Assembly (NCBI RefSeq): GCF_033473495.1
Contig: NC_088938.1
Location: 4,092,001-4,156,000, forward strand
DNA length: 64,000 nucleotides
From: Cercospora beticola
Taxonomy: Eukaryota; Ascomycota; Dothideomycetes; Mycosphaerellales; Mycosphaerellaceae
Reading direction: 5' to 3'
Position numbers and translations under genes: made by a program. Positions 20,855 to 32,900 of the stretch are shown in pieces; the stretch's first letter is position 1; each line of letters begins with the position of its first letter. The notes beneath the pieces were generated by a model. It worked only from the letters and a program-made list of their open reading frames with translations, made no database searches and was not told the DNA's origin.

Positions 20855-21579
20855 TGCTGAAGCTATGCCCGGAAGGAGGGCCAGAGGAGAGAGGACGAGG
20901 GAGAAGTAGGTTGAGTGTGTGAGCTTCAATGGGAGGTTGTGGCTCAGAAAAGTTGAAGCGATGACGGAGGTGGGGTGTTCTCGGCCACCAAATGGCAGTC
21001 GCGGGATGGTCAGCAACAATGCCACTTCATCTCACCACATCGGTGCTGTTCGGTGTCGGCATCGCAGAAGTATTGTATATTGCTCTAGCTTCTTCGACAA
21101 CAGGGTATTGCTCTCCGCTCAGCGCATCGATGTCAGCTCTGTGGCGCCACAGGTGCCATCTTCGAGCCTCGTGAATTGTCCCGAAGACTGGTGTAGCAAT
21201 AATCCGATAACCACTGCACTTCATTGGGTACCGCAACATCGAAACCATCGGAAGATTTGTATTTGACCTTTCTTCCTGTCGCTTGTGGGCATTTCGGAAC
21301 TCTCGGCTCACCAGGTGAAGTCAGCTCATCGGATCCATGAACAGGTGCCCTCTTGGGAAGTCACGCGCTTCAACTTCTCCTCTACATCAACCACAATCGC
21401 CAGCATAGGACAGACCACGTTGCCGTCATGTCCTCAAGCACAGTCCTCGGCAAACGTAAGGCTCGGGACAACTCACCGACAAGACGATCGCGGAAACGCT
21501 TCTCAGCGGCGTAGGTAATTTTTAACGACTAATGTAAGGCATCATATCTAACGAGAGCAGAGAGCTATACAACCCGACC
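20855..21579. promoter_or_regulatory. divergent promoter region, CIA1 / BTB gene
   Basis: 725 bp between two head-to-head genes. No recognisable element or extra gene. Confidence 0.45.
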
Positions 21580-22667
21580 ATGGTGACAATAGTCGTCTCA
21601 CAAGCCGGCGTCGTCGGTAAAGATGAGAACGCACTCTCTGAAGAGTTCGTCGTGCCCAGAGGTCTCATCCGCAGCCATTCCAAGTACTTTGAGAGCGCCT
21701 TCCGCAAGCAATGGACCGAGAGCCGGTCGAAAACGCTGCAAGTTGACGATGTGTCGCCAATGATCTTTCGAATATTCGTCGCTTGGCTGTTCTATCAGGA
21801 AATCTTCTACGACGAGGAGCGCGTCGAGCCCGATAACACCGCCCCTTGCACGTCCGGCCAGCAGAGCAACAGTACAGCGCTGGAGCCCGCAACGGGACGC
21901 CGCACAACTTCACACCAAGAAGCTAGCGCAGATGCCACTACTGCTTCGGGTAGTGACATGCTGCTGGACTCCGACTACGACGAGCAAGTAGCGAAGGCGC
22001 CCTTATCTGCGAGATGCCACATCGATCCGTACGATCCATATGATGCTATGACTTGGCCCTGGATAGATTTGTTTGAGCTATATGTGTTCTCAGAAAAGGT
22101 ATGCGAGTGTGTATTCCGAACGAATCCTATCTAACACGTTCGCAGTACGACACACGAGGCCTTCGTATCAAGGTCTTTGATCTCATCCAGCTGAGGATGG
22201 CGCGCAACGCCATGCTTTACGAATCCCGCTGGCTGCCAGACCCAGACGATATCACATACCTCGTTGACAACATGCCACAAAACTCAAAATTGCTACAATT
22301 ACTCTCGCGATATTATCAGGCCCAGTCAGCACGGGCTGTGGAGCGCCGCTTCCCCAAACTGTGTCGAATGCCGTCCAGCTTCCTTGCCCAGTGCTATCTA
22401 CAAAGCATGCGCTTCATGCAAGCAAAGCACTGCCCAACTTGCCAGGCGCGCCAACGTCACACTCATGATCGAGCGCATACTTGGGAAGATACAGTTCCTG
22501 CACAGGCGATCGGTCCTTGCGTGTGCCATGAGCATGGTGATGACCTCGAAGAAGCTGCCGAGTGCCAAGAGAGGTGGAAGGTTAGAATGCAGGCTCTGAA
22601 GGATGAAGTGGCACAGAAGGCAGATACTGTCGCGACAAGTCAGGAGATCATCACGATTGTACCGTGA
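21580..22667 (+). CDS. BTB/POZ-domain protein
   Basis: Two exons: 21580-22098 and 22146-22667. They are split by a 47 bp intron (GTATGC...TTCGCAG) between FSEK and YDTRGL. The product is 346 aa. The N-terminal BTB fold shows FVVPRGLIRSHSKYFESAF, then TLQVDDVSPMIFRIFVAWLFYQEI, the usual Kelch/BTB pattern of fungal small BTB proteins. An acidic low-complexity loop (about 85-130) precedes a second helical part (WIDLFELYVFSEKYDTRGL, then ALxxL-type helices). The C-terminal part has a Cys/His-rich stretch (CPTCQ, HTHDRAHTW, CVCHEH) that might bind metal. Such proteins are often Cul3 adaptors or transcription-linked, but no partner is implied by the context. Confidence 0.88.
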
Positions 22668-23144
22668 GGGATTGTGGGCGAGTTTCTAGGGGTCGAAGCT
22701 CTCCTGTGGAATCGGCAGTGCATCACTACACCAACTCGCTTGTTGCGAAATCTAACGCATTTCACGTTCCGGGTCCGAGACTGTGCTGTCGCTGATCAAA
22801 ATGAAGAACCAGCCTGCAACAGTTTGACTGAGAGTGAAAATTGTCTGCTTGACAGAAGCAACTTGAGAGAACCCATGCCCAGAACTTAGTCGTCTTCATC
22901 ATCTGAAGTGTGACAGATCTGTGAGCGAAAGCTACGGACTCAGGAGTTGCTCTCGCCAACATCGCAGATCAAAGCATAAAACCCAAGACAAAGCGCACAA
23001 CCCAAACCCGGCCAAACACGTTTCGCTCCGAGAGCTCTTTGTATGACCTTCGCTGAAAGAAGAGCTACTTTGAAAGAAGTGGGCGAGCTGAAGAGTCTGA
23101 CTTACTGTGTGATCCACATCATTGACTTGCTGACCGAATCAAGC
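22668..23144. other. intergenic
   Basis: No gene seen. The frame of the next gene is open upstream to an earlier ATG at 23043, which could be its alternative start. Confidence 0.5.
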
Positions 23145-25598
23145 ATGGCAGAGGAACACGCATGGGTTGAGTTGCACGTCGAGGCGTGGGAATCAGAGAA
23201 AACAGGCAACGGACAGCCGATTACCGATGTTGGTCGAAATAGTACGTGTAAAGCCAAGGTGAAAATACGCACCTGCTGATAAATTGACAGCCGTCCGGCG
23301 AAATGCGCAACACATCTGGCGGCGTCGCGTCAGTCCCGCCGAGCGGCATGTTTTCGCTGACGAAGCTCAGCAGCGACTATCGCTACTAGCAAAGATTGCA
23401 CCGCTCGCCGGCCTGCCACCAGAACCTGACACTGACGACCTTGCCGCATTGTCACCGTGGTTTCGGAGGGCATGGGACCTTCTTGTGGCCCGCCGGGCCC
23501 TTCGTCTGCCGATCAGGGCTTTGATACGACGCATTCCCGGCGACAGCGCTGGGTCTTTGCGCACGAGGGACTTCCTCCAAGCAAGTGCGGACGTTAACGA
23601 GGACTTGGCTCGTGAAGGGATCGAGGCGCTGGATATCCGACTAGGAAAACTTCCAGCGTGTCGACCAAGCCGATATATTGACATGTTAGAAGCGGATAGT
23701 CCTGACCCAGCTGATGATGAAGGTCGACGAATTCCAAATTACCTGCAACGCAGGCTCGGAGCCTTCATTAGGCTGAACGAACAGATGCCGACATTTCGAC
23801 GTGCCATCGAAGGTGTCGAGAAGCGACAATCTAAGGCTACGGGAACTCTGGCCGGAAGATATGTGCCTTACTTGCGCGAGGAGATTGCGGAAGCAAGATC
23901 TGTGACGAAGAACCTGACAGAGCTGATTAACGGCCTGACAGCTTGGTCTAGCGCCGATGCTGTTGCCCTCGCTCGCGAGGAAGCCAAAAGCGATGCAACT
24001 CCCGATGTTGCCAATCGAGTCGCGTACCAGCATCATCTCCTCCAGTGGGAAGAATGCGCAGCGGCGTATCGATATGCGGAGAATGCTCTCAGTGACCTTA
24101 TTGTTTTGCGGGCAGCTCGGGGAGATACATTGACTGTGGACCTGGAGGGACACATGGAGACTTTACACAGATCAGTAGCACGAAGACTGGCGGATCTGGA
24201 GATTCAAGTCAGATATAAGCAAAGCGTGCTTGAAGAGCGTTACTCTTCGAAGGACGACGAAGCAGCTCTTTTGCAGAGTCTGCCTGTCCTGCCATGGTCT
24301 AGAGTGCAGAACATGGTGGGAAAAGGCGCTTTCGGCCAGGTCGAAGCGTGGATCAGAACTGATCACAATAACAACGTAGTTGATGTAAGCAGTGGTGCAG
24401 CTCGATTTAGTACGGGCTTTGCTGACGTACGACTAGCGCGTTGCGAGGAAGGTGGCCCAGAACCTGACACCGAACGGGCATACCCTCTACGATATCTGGC
24501 GTCCAGCGGATCGCCATATGCCTGTAGAGGTCGCGGCAATGTACAGACTGCGCGCTCTCAAAGATTCGGTCAAGTCCGTCATCCAGATTCGAAATTGGCG
24601 CCCCGTTGGAGACGGCAAGACATCCATTATCTACATGAACCTTTGCCAACATGGTGATCTTGAGAAGGTACGTAATCAATATGTGAATCTCTCGGGGCGG
24701 CAAATGCCCCCTGAAGCATTCGTCTGGTCTGTCCTTGAGTCCTTGGCAGACTCTGGACTGCTGATGGAGCGCGGTGAGGTGGCCGACGTCCCTCCGGGTT
24801 TGCATAATTGGACTCAAATCGTACATGGAGATATGAAGGCTGCCAACGTGCTGCTCGATGACAATAGGACGGGGATATTCACAGGGTTCCCTCGTGCAAT
24901 ACTTGCAGATTTTGGTTTGGCTATCATACATCCCATCAAACATCCCGGCGGAGACTCAAGGCCCTGGCGGGCGTTTGGTAATGGAAGGTCAGCGGCACCG
25001 GTACGTAAGTTTCATCTTCGTATCTATGGCAAAAGTGAATCATTGCTGTCCGCAACAATGCTGACATGTCCTTCAGAGGCAAGGACCCGCGAACGCTGGC
25101 ACCTTCATACCAGGTTCTTCATCGAACGTCCGCGGCATAGGCATGATAGCTCGGACACTCATCGAGGCAGTCTGGGAGGTCCCTGAAGACGATGATCCTG
25201 GGTGGTCCGCCGTCACACAGACCACCTACAGTAACGAACTCATCGACTTGATCGAGAGATGTCTGAGTCGGGACCTCGATGACCGGCCAACCCTTTTGGA
25301 GATCAAGAAAGCTGCGACGACGAAGAGTGGAGACCTAAAACACGATGCTGCAATTGACATGAGGAACGCGAAAGCTGACGATCCGAGATGGACGGCGCTG
25401 AAAGTCTTGACAACGGACACGAAAGTTCCGGTTGCGCTTGCGAGGGATGCGGATGGGGATGTAGAGATGGTGGGTGGTCCGACGGGGCAGCCGATTCGGT
25501 CTCGCTTACCATCGCGGAGCGATCACGATTCAGACGATGCTTCAGACGATGATCCAGACGGGATGATTGAAGTGCAGAGCAGAGGGCGCCGCCAGTAA
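23145..25598 (+). CDS. protein kinase-like protein with long novel N-terminal region
   Basis: Four exons: 23145-23241, 23291-24384, 24437-25000 and 25077-25598; introns 49, 52 and 76 bp; 758 aa. Residues 1-370 are helical with no known domain. The kinase part has the glycine loop GKGAFGQV (about 376-383), a Lys in RVARKVA (about 402), the catalytic loop HGDMKAANVLL (Asp about 529) and DFG (about 555). After DFG the activation segment is unusual, with no clear APE motif and AAPRQGPANAG in its place. Then come helices ending LDDRPTLLEIKKA, the typical kinase C-lobe end. Catalytic residues are present, so activity is plausible. HGD instead of HRD and the odd activation loop suggest a divergent fungal kinase family. 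The tail is acidic. An in-frame ATG at 23043 is an alternative start. Confidence 0.83.
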
Positions 25599-27809
25599 AG
25601 ATACCTGACTGTTCGACCATGCATCTTCTGGCATGACGATGTTGGGCTCCCGTGGGACATTGGTGTTGTTTCTGGCCTGAGAGCGGGGCTAGGTCGGGGG
25701 CGATCTCTCTAGATGGCGGTGCAGGATAGAAGCTGGATTCAGAGAGAAAAGCCCAGACTCCGAGCTCTCGCACTTATCGGATGCAGCATTGAACACGAGT
25801 GACATGGAGCCTCGCCGCAGCATTTATATGGTCTTCTGACTCGAGAACTGAACTGGCTCAGGCAGAACTCTCGGAAGGATGGCTCAGAATGGTGATCGAA
25901 TTCGGAGAGCCAAACAACACCACGAGCGCTCGCACTTCGTTGCATGCTATAACTATGCGTACAGGACTTCTATACCGAGACGGTCATCATCAGACTGACC
26001 AGAAGCATCTCCGTTGGCTTTCAAATTGGGCTATGTCGAAAGAAGTGGCGCATGGATTCTTCGTGACAGCGCAGCTGCTTAGATGAGGATGTAGAGTGGA
26101 GGCGTCCGCGCTCTGTTGCGTTTTTCTTTTGCGCGATATGGTGTCGGCTGCTGATCAGATCAGGACCGGATCTGTTCGTTGTCTGCACAATACCACATGC
26201 ATAGAAGTTGACGCTGCTTTCTCAATTCCCAGATCGAAGTCCACTAGTAGAGCTTGGAGTTCTCACGCCACTTTTAGGCCGTACGGCGAAGGGTCAGCGA
26301 AAGTGCTGCGCTTCTGCTTGAGATGAGCGGTCAGCCTTGCATCCTTTTGTAAGCACGTTGGTTCGGAGATGAATTGTGATGGTCATGATGCTGCATCTGT
26401 TGTTGTCGTTTCATGCTGGGATTGGGATCGTAGGTTGTTGATCCTTGCTTCGGAGACCTTGGCAAGCGGAAATATCGGCGAGGCTAGAACTAATAGTGCT
26501 ACACTTCACTTCATCACTCCAGGGACCTGTCTTCAAAGTGCATTTGCTCTAGCTGCCGTCTGCCATCGACGCGAGTCTCTCTGCGGATATTCGAGTGCTG
26601 GCCTGCCAGCGATAGCTTCAGAGGCAGCATGGTCTTCGGAAGGCGGGAACGAGGCCGGAAGCGAAATGGGCAATCGCGAGCAGCGTTGTGAGTAGTAGGA
26701 AGGAAAGCCCATACAGAACGTAGCGGGAAGAGGCTGACGGGTCGGGAGATATCAAGGCCTGAGTTATGTCCACCGGCATGAGTTTTCTCAAGTTGACAGG
26801 AGAACAGTATGACAAGAATCATCTCTTGGACATGTGCTAAGAACAAGCCTATCCTACTATCAAGTCGCCCAGCGCCTGCCCTTTAGCTCATTTGCTATTC
26901 AACGGCACTGTGAGCATGCGCTCTTGCGAAATGTGTCTCATGAGGCATTCAGAGGAACGCTGCGGAGCACAAGCGCTTCCAGCCGCACAAAAGACTGTTG
27001 CAGTCTTGATCACGCCTACACGACGAGTTGTGAAAGCGACAATAAACTCGCGACTTGTGATGGAAAGACATGATGGTGTCTGAAAGTCGAGGAGAAGCTG
27101 GTGATTCGATTTGGGAGTCGCTACGTGATCTGTCTCAAGGTCTGACGCGGGGCTCCAGCCTCCAACGCCAAGCAGGCAAAAAAAAAAGAGACAAAAAGGT
27201 CGCCAAACCTCAAAGCTGCGCGAACGACTGCAAAATTCACGACTCGAACCAAGGACCTTCGAAATTTCGAAAAAGAAGCAAGAAGAACGGCAAAAAGAGA
27301 GAGGATCGAACAGGGGACTCAGATCATCTGTGTGACGCAGTCGTGTGACTCGCCACGCTGCGCCATCTGTGTGAAATGGTGTGTGGCTCCTGTTTCGTTC
27401 GGATAACCGCCAGGCCAAGACAGGATTGCAATCTTGGTCTGACCCCTGATTCGATGGAAGAGTCAAACAGAGTTTGCAATATGAATGCACACTTTTGCGC
27501 CACGTGATCAAGTGAAGGTCGCACTGACCTTCAGCGCGCGACCAGTAGCCGTTCCAGCAAGCTCTAGCTCTAGAAAGCTGCAAGAAGGTGCGAGAGAGAG
27601 CGCTATTACTCGAACGTCCACGGTGACGTGACGGCTTGGTGGCCTGAACATTTGGTCAGGCAGCCAGTGAACAGAGCAGCCGCGCAGCGCGTATTCATGT
27701 TGTTGAACTCGACGAACGCGTCACCCCCAAACTTCTTGATTTACATCACCTGCACCACCGCCGCCGCCACCCTCCTGCGCCCGCTTTGGACTCCTCCCTT
27801 GGCGACGAC
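25599..27809. other. 2.2 kb gap; pol III-like boxes, no supported gene
   Basis: Several medium frames on both strands lack coding character. A region at 27241-27365 carries tRNA-like A and B box matches on the minus strand (separate entry). Confidence 0.5.
27241..27365 (-). other. tRNA-like internal promoter boxes without tRNA fold
   Basis: On the minus strand there is an A-box match TGGCGCAGCGTGG at 27365-27353, a B-box match GTTCGATCC at 27311-27303 and a T5 run at 27296-27292, a tRNA-sized unit. A second B-box-like GGTTCGAGTC lies at 27250-27241. The acceptor and T stems do not pair, so this is not a functional tRNA. A decayed tRNA or tRNA-derived SINE fragment is possible. Confidence 0.25.
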
Positions 27810-28792
27810 ATGTCTGGAGTTTCCAGGGTGCCGGCGACCACCGTTTTCGGCTGGGGCCCTGCCCTAGTCAGCTTCGACTCGAACGTGGGTTATGGCGAAA
27901 ATGGCAATATCAATATCAGCCTCAAAGTCATGATACTTGAGGGCACGAAAGGTCTGGTGATACTCAGCGTCAGAGACCTGTCGACCAAGCCTCCCGGATA
28001 TCGCAAACTTGCGATCCCACTCGAAAAGTGCTTCTCGATCGAGCCCGACCACGGCCTCCTGTTCAACGACCGCGACGAGCCCGCAGCTGGCGTCCTCAGC
28101 CACTACGTTGAGACGCTTGGCTTTGAGCTGCCCGAACCGCACTATACTGGGCCCAACTCGCACATGAAGAGAGGTTAGTATTTAATACGAACACTTGCTT
28201 TGCGTCTACGGCAACTGACCCCTTCCCAGGCAAACGCGTCTGGTATGGCCATCGCGAAAAGCAGTACCGCTACCTCGATCTCAGAATCATGGGCATTCCG
28301 GAGGGACTCAAGTGGAAGGGCACGCCGTTGGAGAAGATGTCGCATGAGGCTCAGGCAATCATTGCAGACTACGAAAAGCACCTTGATCTCGATTTTCTGG
28401 TGCTGAACGAAGCGAATTCCGACATGCCTCGCATCGACGAATTCATACGAATCTGCGAGAGGGTTCAAGAGGAGAGCGACCGTAGAGTTGCAATTGAAGC
28501 TCAAGGTACAAAGAAGACTTCTATTAGCGATCAAGAGGATACTCAGGATCAAAACGGGATCCGAGCCAACGAGGGAGAAGATGATATTTCTGCAGGCGAG
28601 CAGGGTCGCGAGAGATCGGGCAAGTTCAAGAAGAATCTGGCCACAATGCTTGTTGATATGGCGAGCATGGTGAAGGAGCTGTTGACATCTGACATTCTTG
28701 TCACGGAAGAAATGTCTGGTGCCAGTCTCAAGGCAGTAAGAGCGCTTCAGGAGCTTGCTGGAGTCACGAAAGAAGCCCGCGGTGGATCTTAG
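27810..28792 (+). CDS. conserved-looking hypothetical protein
   Basis: Two exons: 27810-28173 and 28230-28792. A 56 bp intron (GTTAGT...TTCCCAG) gives the join MKRGKRVWYGHREKQ. The product is 308 aa. The N-terminal half looks like a compact alpha/beta domain (VFGWGPALVSFDSN, ILEGTKGLVILSVRDLS, KLAIPLEKCFSIEPD). The second half is helical, Glu/Asp rich, with a low-complexity acidic stretch near residues 225-255 and a C-terminal helix. No signal peptide, membrane segment or catalytic motif is seen and I do not recognise the family. A TGACGTGA site lies about 180 bp upstream. Confidence 0.72.
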
Positions 28793-29684
28793 TGCGCGTG
28801 GTTGCGGCCCGGAGGTGTTCCGCGTGCGTGATGAACTCCTCAGATCTGCTTAGCTGTTTTGAGTTCGCTTCAATTGGTGCTTGGAAGGAAGATTCGGACT
28901 CGACGTTGAAGCAATCTGCCTTGGCTTGCTTGACTACAGTAGTGTAGAGTGCCCTTTCTGACAATTGGTTTCTGCTGCATCTTTGCCGTAATTTGCTTCT
29001 GGTAACAAAGTCATTGCGTTCATGAGGGGCTGAAAAGAAGAGGTCGAAGTCACAACATACTCATCGATCAAGAACATAATACGCCCTTATTCGGCCCTCT
29101 CTCATTCTGTGACCACAGACTATGCCACTGAGTCGCGGTACGAAGCATGCTGGTTTTATGGCGTTCCTGGAGAACGCTATTCGTTGGTAGTTGATGCATA
29201 CAGAAGTAAAGAATCGCGACCAAACGGGCGATCGTATGGGGTATGTCCACCAGAAGCTTTGATTCGAATCTTGAATACTGATGGTTATGACAGTGATTGG
29301 ATGCAACCGGAAACATCTGTCGTGATTAGATGCATTTCTTCTCGTTAATGGTGCCTTATCTGCTCGATCTCAGTAGTCCGAGGTGTCCTTCTGACGGCCA
29401 ATCTCCGGCTCGATATCCAATACGGCGCCGGATCTATTGAAAGCTGTAGTTTCAAACGGTCTCGACTTAATTATGGAGCGTTGCTTTTTGGCTTCGACAA
29501 TCTAGTCAGTACGGCATGGCGCCGATCGTTAGTTGCCGCATCTGTGCTTTTTTGTTCAGTCCAGGTCTCAGCTGTGCCATGTGTATATGTGTCGTTCAAT
29601 GCCCTCTCTCCTCTAGACAAGAACTTACACCGACAAAACGAAGGCGCAGCCCCAGATCCAACTTCATTCACTCTCCAGCCAAGA
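28793..29684. other. intergenic, no gene seen
   Basis: About 890 bp with only short chance frames; the end holds the promoter of the small secreted protein. Confidence 0.5.
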
Positions 29685-30082
29685 ATGAAGACATTCCTGA
29701 TCGCAGCCGTATGCGCATTCGCCGCAACGGTGACTGCAGCGGATTGCACCTACATGCCTTCAGGCGCATATACTTGTTCTCAGAGCTTCAACGGAGCGTT
29801 TCCCAATTACTTCCAGGTGAGATGTCTCCATTGGCTTTCTTGGAAGACCATTTACTAATTGCACGCGTTCCCACAGTGCGCGAAAAATGCCGCCAACGAT
29901 CCCACCAACAAGTTCGGACCCCCAGCCAATGATTGTCGGTATCTGAATTCGTACGGAGTCAATAACGCCGACAAGATCTACTGCGTAAGTTTTTCTTTGC
30001 TTTTGTGGGCTTTAGGTGTCTCGTTCTCGGATCCAGTGATGAAGGGCTGACGGCATTGTGTCTGCAGTGCAAGCATCAGTGA
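29685..30082 (+). CDS. small secreted cysteine-rich protein (6 Cys)
   Basis: Three exons: 29685-29816, 29877-29984 and 30068-30082. Introns are 60 and 83 bp (GTGAGA...CACAG, GTAAGT...CTGCAG). The product is 84 aa. A signal peptide MKTFLIAAVCAFAATVTA precedes a mature chain of about 66 residues with six cysteines (ADC, YTC, FQC, NDC and a terminal YCC), fitting three disulfides. The last exon is only four codons plus stop. Size, signal and cysteine content fit a fungal effector-type or hydrophobin-unrelated apoplastic protein. Function cannot be read from sequence. Exon borders are all in good consensus, which supports a real gene. Confidence 0.78.
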
Positions 30083-31095
30083 TATCGGCACCTGTAGTGG
30101 CGTTGATGGTCGTAGAGTAGCCTTCATGCATTTTGAGTAGATGTGCGAACAAACATGCTAACTTACGTCTTCTTCCTCTCTCTATTTTAATGTCTGTCCT
30201 CATTGGTGATGTGCAGTGTCGTGCCCGAAGTCGGAATCCTTGGCACATACTTCTTAGAATGTGCTTCTATCCGGCACATTGCCGGCGCCCTTTAGGCAAT
30301 CCGATGAGACGCGCGGGCTGGTTGCATGATGCTCGAGATTTATATCTGTGCATACGAGGGGGAGCGTCGTGACTTCGCAGGTGGGCAAATCGTGGGTGGG
30401 CTTGGTCGGTGTAATACTTCAACGAGACCGTGCCGCGATGGCTGTTCGGAGAGCAGGCACTGCTGTACAATGCCATTTCTCTTAGATTCAGCCTATCTTC
30501 AATGCCCATCAATCTTGCAAAGTCTTTCACGCCAAGCAGCACGTGCGATTGGAAGGCATGGTAAAGATCGGAGAGCGGACGGCAGAATGGTCGGGTAGCA
30601 TAGAAACCGTGATAACACGTATGTGCTATTCTTGGCGGATATTCAAGTTCATGCACAGTGTCGTTTGCGGCGCGTACGGAGAAGAGTGAGGACTAGAGCA
30701 CTAGTCAATTTGATCGTCAGCCAGCTCAAGTCAGTCTCTCATGCACATACTGCACACCGCTTGCCCTCCGGACCATTAGTAGCCGTAGCTACCTCTGATA
30801 TCCTGTCTGCTCGGTTCTATGACTCCAAAGCGTAGTCTACTCTTCGATCTGGGATTGGAAGGCCAAAACGAGGACTCAGGAATCGAGACATGAAGGCCGA
30901 TCAGAAGCGGTCGACATTTGGGCCGTCTCCGCATGTTTGTCGTTCCAGCTCGTCGTATCCGTTTCAATCGTGCCACCATTGGCTTGTTATCCACGAGCAT
31001 CTGCAGCTCGGGAGGAGTTCTCTTCGTTGGTCATTCATCATGTACATCTGCAAGTGGCGCCAGTCGTGCATCAGTGCAAACACACTGCGGTCCAT
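30083..31095. other. intergenic, no gene seen
   Basis: About 1 kb between the small secreted protein and the 3' end of RTT106; only chance frames. Confidence 0.5.
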
Positions 31096-32452
31096 CTACT
31101 CTTCGACTTCTTCCTCCTCATCGTACTCCCCTTCTCCCTCGGCATACCCCTCACCGTCCTCCTCACTGCTCTCTCCCTCCCCATCACTCTCCCCGCCAGA
31201 CTCCACATAGTCCTCTTCCTCCTCGTCTTCCTGATCCTGCAATTGCTGTTCCGCTCGCTGCAGCTCTGTCAAACCATCCTCTCCTACTCCGCCTGCTGGC
31301 GCTTGTTCTCCTCCATCACCGTTTGCATCCTTCTTCTCCTTGTTCACATTGTAAGCTTTTGCGCGGCGTTCTGCCGCCATAGATGCGTCGTTCAGACCAT
31401 GTCGCTTGACGTATTCATCGATTCCTGCAAAATCTGCCTGATCGATCATGCTGAATTCAACGTCTTTTCCTTCGGTACTCCCGCCTTCGGTTGCGGTAAT
31501 GACGAGGTTGAACGTTCGTTGGAGGACGGAGGTGTAGCTTATGGATTCGACTGAGGAGAAAGGGAAGAAGGAGAGGGGCTTTTTGAAACCGAAGAGTATG
31601 CCGTTGGGGAGGAAGAAGAGGTAGCCTGGTGGAGGTTAGTCGAGTCCTCGAGGTTGTTGATCACTGTGGCTGCTGATCGGACTTACCCTCTTTCGTGCCC
31701 CTATGCGCCTTTACATGATATGCCTTCTCGCCTTTACGATGCGACTGCGGAATGCTGCTCGCGAATTCGTTCTCGTCGGGGCGGACGACCTGCTTCCCGT
31801 ACGCGTGTAGCAGATCGTTGAGCTCCGGTTCTGTGACAGTGATGTAGTTATCCTGCTCCGTCTTCGCGCGGCTTGCAGATGCTGCATCGTCTGGCTTCGT
31901 CTCGTTCATCGTGAACACAATCTGCTCGCATGATGTCCCATCCGCAGCCACTGCCCCTGCCTGGGGTATTATGACGAAGCTGGACTGCCGTTGCTGTTTC
32001 TCCGGCACAGGCAAGCAGAAGATCTGGTCGATCTGCCCATTGGGGATGGTGTATTCGATGTCATTCGTCTGCGCATTGAGTAGCCGCACTTCTCGTCTCC
32101 TCGAATCTGACTGCTCGGCGACCAGCTGCAGCTTCAGCTTCTTTCGCGCCGGGACCTGGAAGCTGACATTCTTGCATTCGAAGGTCGTGGTCGGGTTGGC
32201 GATTCCAGCTCCTGCCGTCGTCCCATTTGTGCTCGACTGTGTAGGCTGTGATGCATCGTCCAGCTTCCGCTTCTTGGTGTTGCCGGGCTGTACAGACAAA
32301 GTCGCAGTCCCGCCGCGCACGTATCTGGCTATGTCGGCGAACAATGCCGGCAGTTCTCCCTGGTATTGCGTCCCGACTGCGACGATTCGTGCGGCCAAGT
32401 CGGGGTCACCCTGAAAGGCGGCCTGCACTTCAGTCGTCCAGTCTGCGGCCAT
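31096..32452 (-). CDS. RTT106: histone chaperone Rtt106-like protein
   Basis: Two exons: 31687-32452 and 31096-31625. They are joined across a 61 bp intron (GTAAGTCC...CACCAG) as [13 protein letters not shown]. The product is 431 aa. It has an N-terminal helical region, a basic KKRKLDD patch and two tandem PH-like modules. [20 protein letters not shown] and [16 protein letters not shown] come from the first. [19 protein letters not shown] and [10 protein letters not shown], the hallmark of the Rtt106/Pob3 PH domain, come from the second. The C-terminus is very acidic (Glu/Asp/Gly), as in other histone chaperones. Rtt106 binds H3-H4 acetylated at H3K56 and deposits it during replication and silencing. 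It is divergent from the GPI-type protein 448 bp away. Confidence 0.87.
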
Positions 32453-32900
32453 GGTGCGACGTCCAGTCGGGGTGTTGTGGAAGTGATGTGTTGATCAGAA
32501 CTTCTTGCACCAGGACAGCTCGAGCATCGCGTACGAGAAGCGACGCGCCGACGCCAAGGGAGTGAAGCCACTCCGCCGAGTCGATACCAAGGCTGCACAA
32601 GGCAACTCTACCGCAGCGACAACCAGTCATGCTCCTCCCAGCGATGCGCCTCGGACTAATCCTAGCACAATCCGTGGCGTTTGTGCTACTATAACACCAG
32701 CGCCGTGGCATTCCTCGTCCTTGGCTCCTCCGCCGTCAAGCCTTGCGCCAACCACGTGCGTCGTCATGGCACAACCATACCACCGCCGCCGCCGCCGGCG
32801 GGGATGTCCTTTTCATCATCTTCCACCCTCCAGCATCCTTATCGCAAGTCCTGGGAAGGCCTGCAAAGGCAGATTGCGGCGGGCGTTGTAGCATACCAAG
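32453..32900. promoter_or_regulatory. divergent promoter region, RTT106 / surface protein
   Basis: 448 bp separate the two start codons; no specific site is recognised. A CCACCGCCGCCGCC-type tract sits near 32791-32803. Confidence 0.45.

Noticed and set aside
27297..27372. Functional tRNA gene
   Set aside because: Acceptor, D and T stems fail to pair despite good A and B box matches.
26888..27583. 231-codon minus-strand frame
   Set aside because: Runs through the poly-A/T tract and the tRNA-like boxes; Phe/Ser/Cys-rich and looks non-coding.
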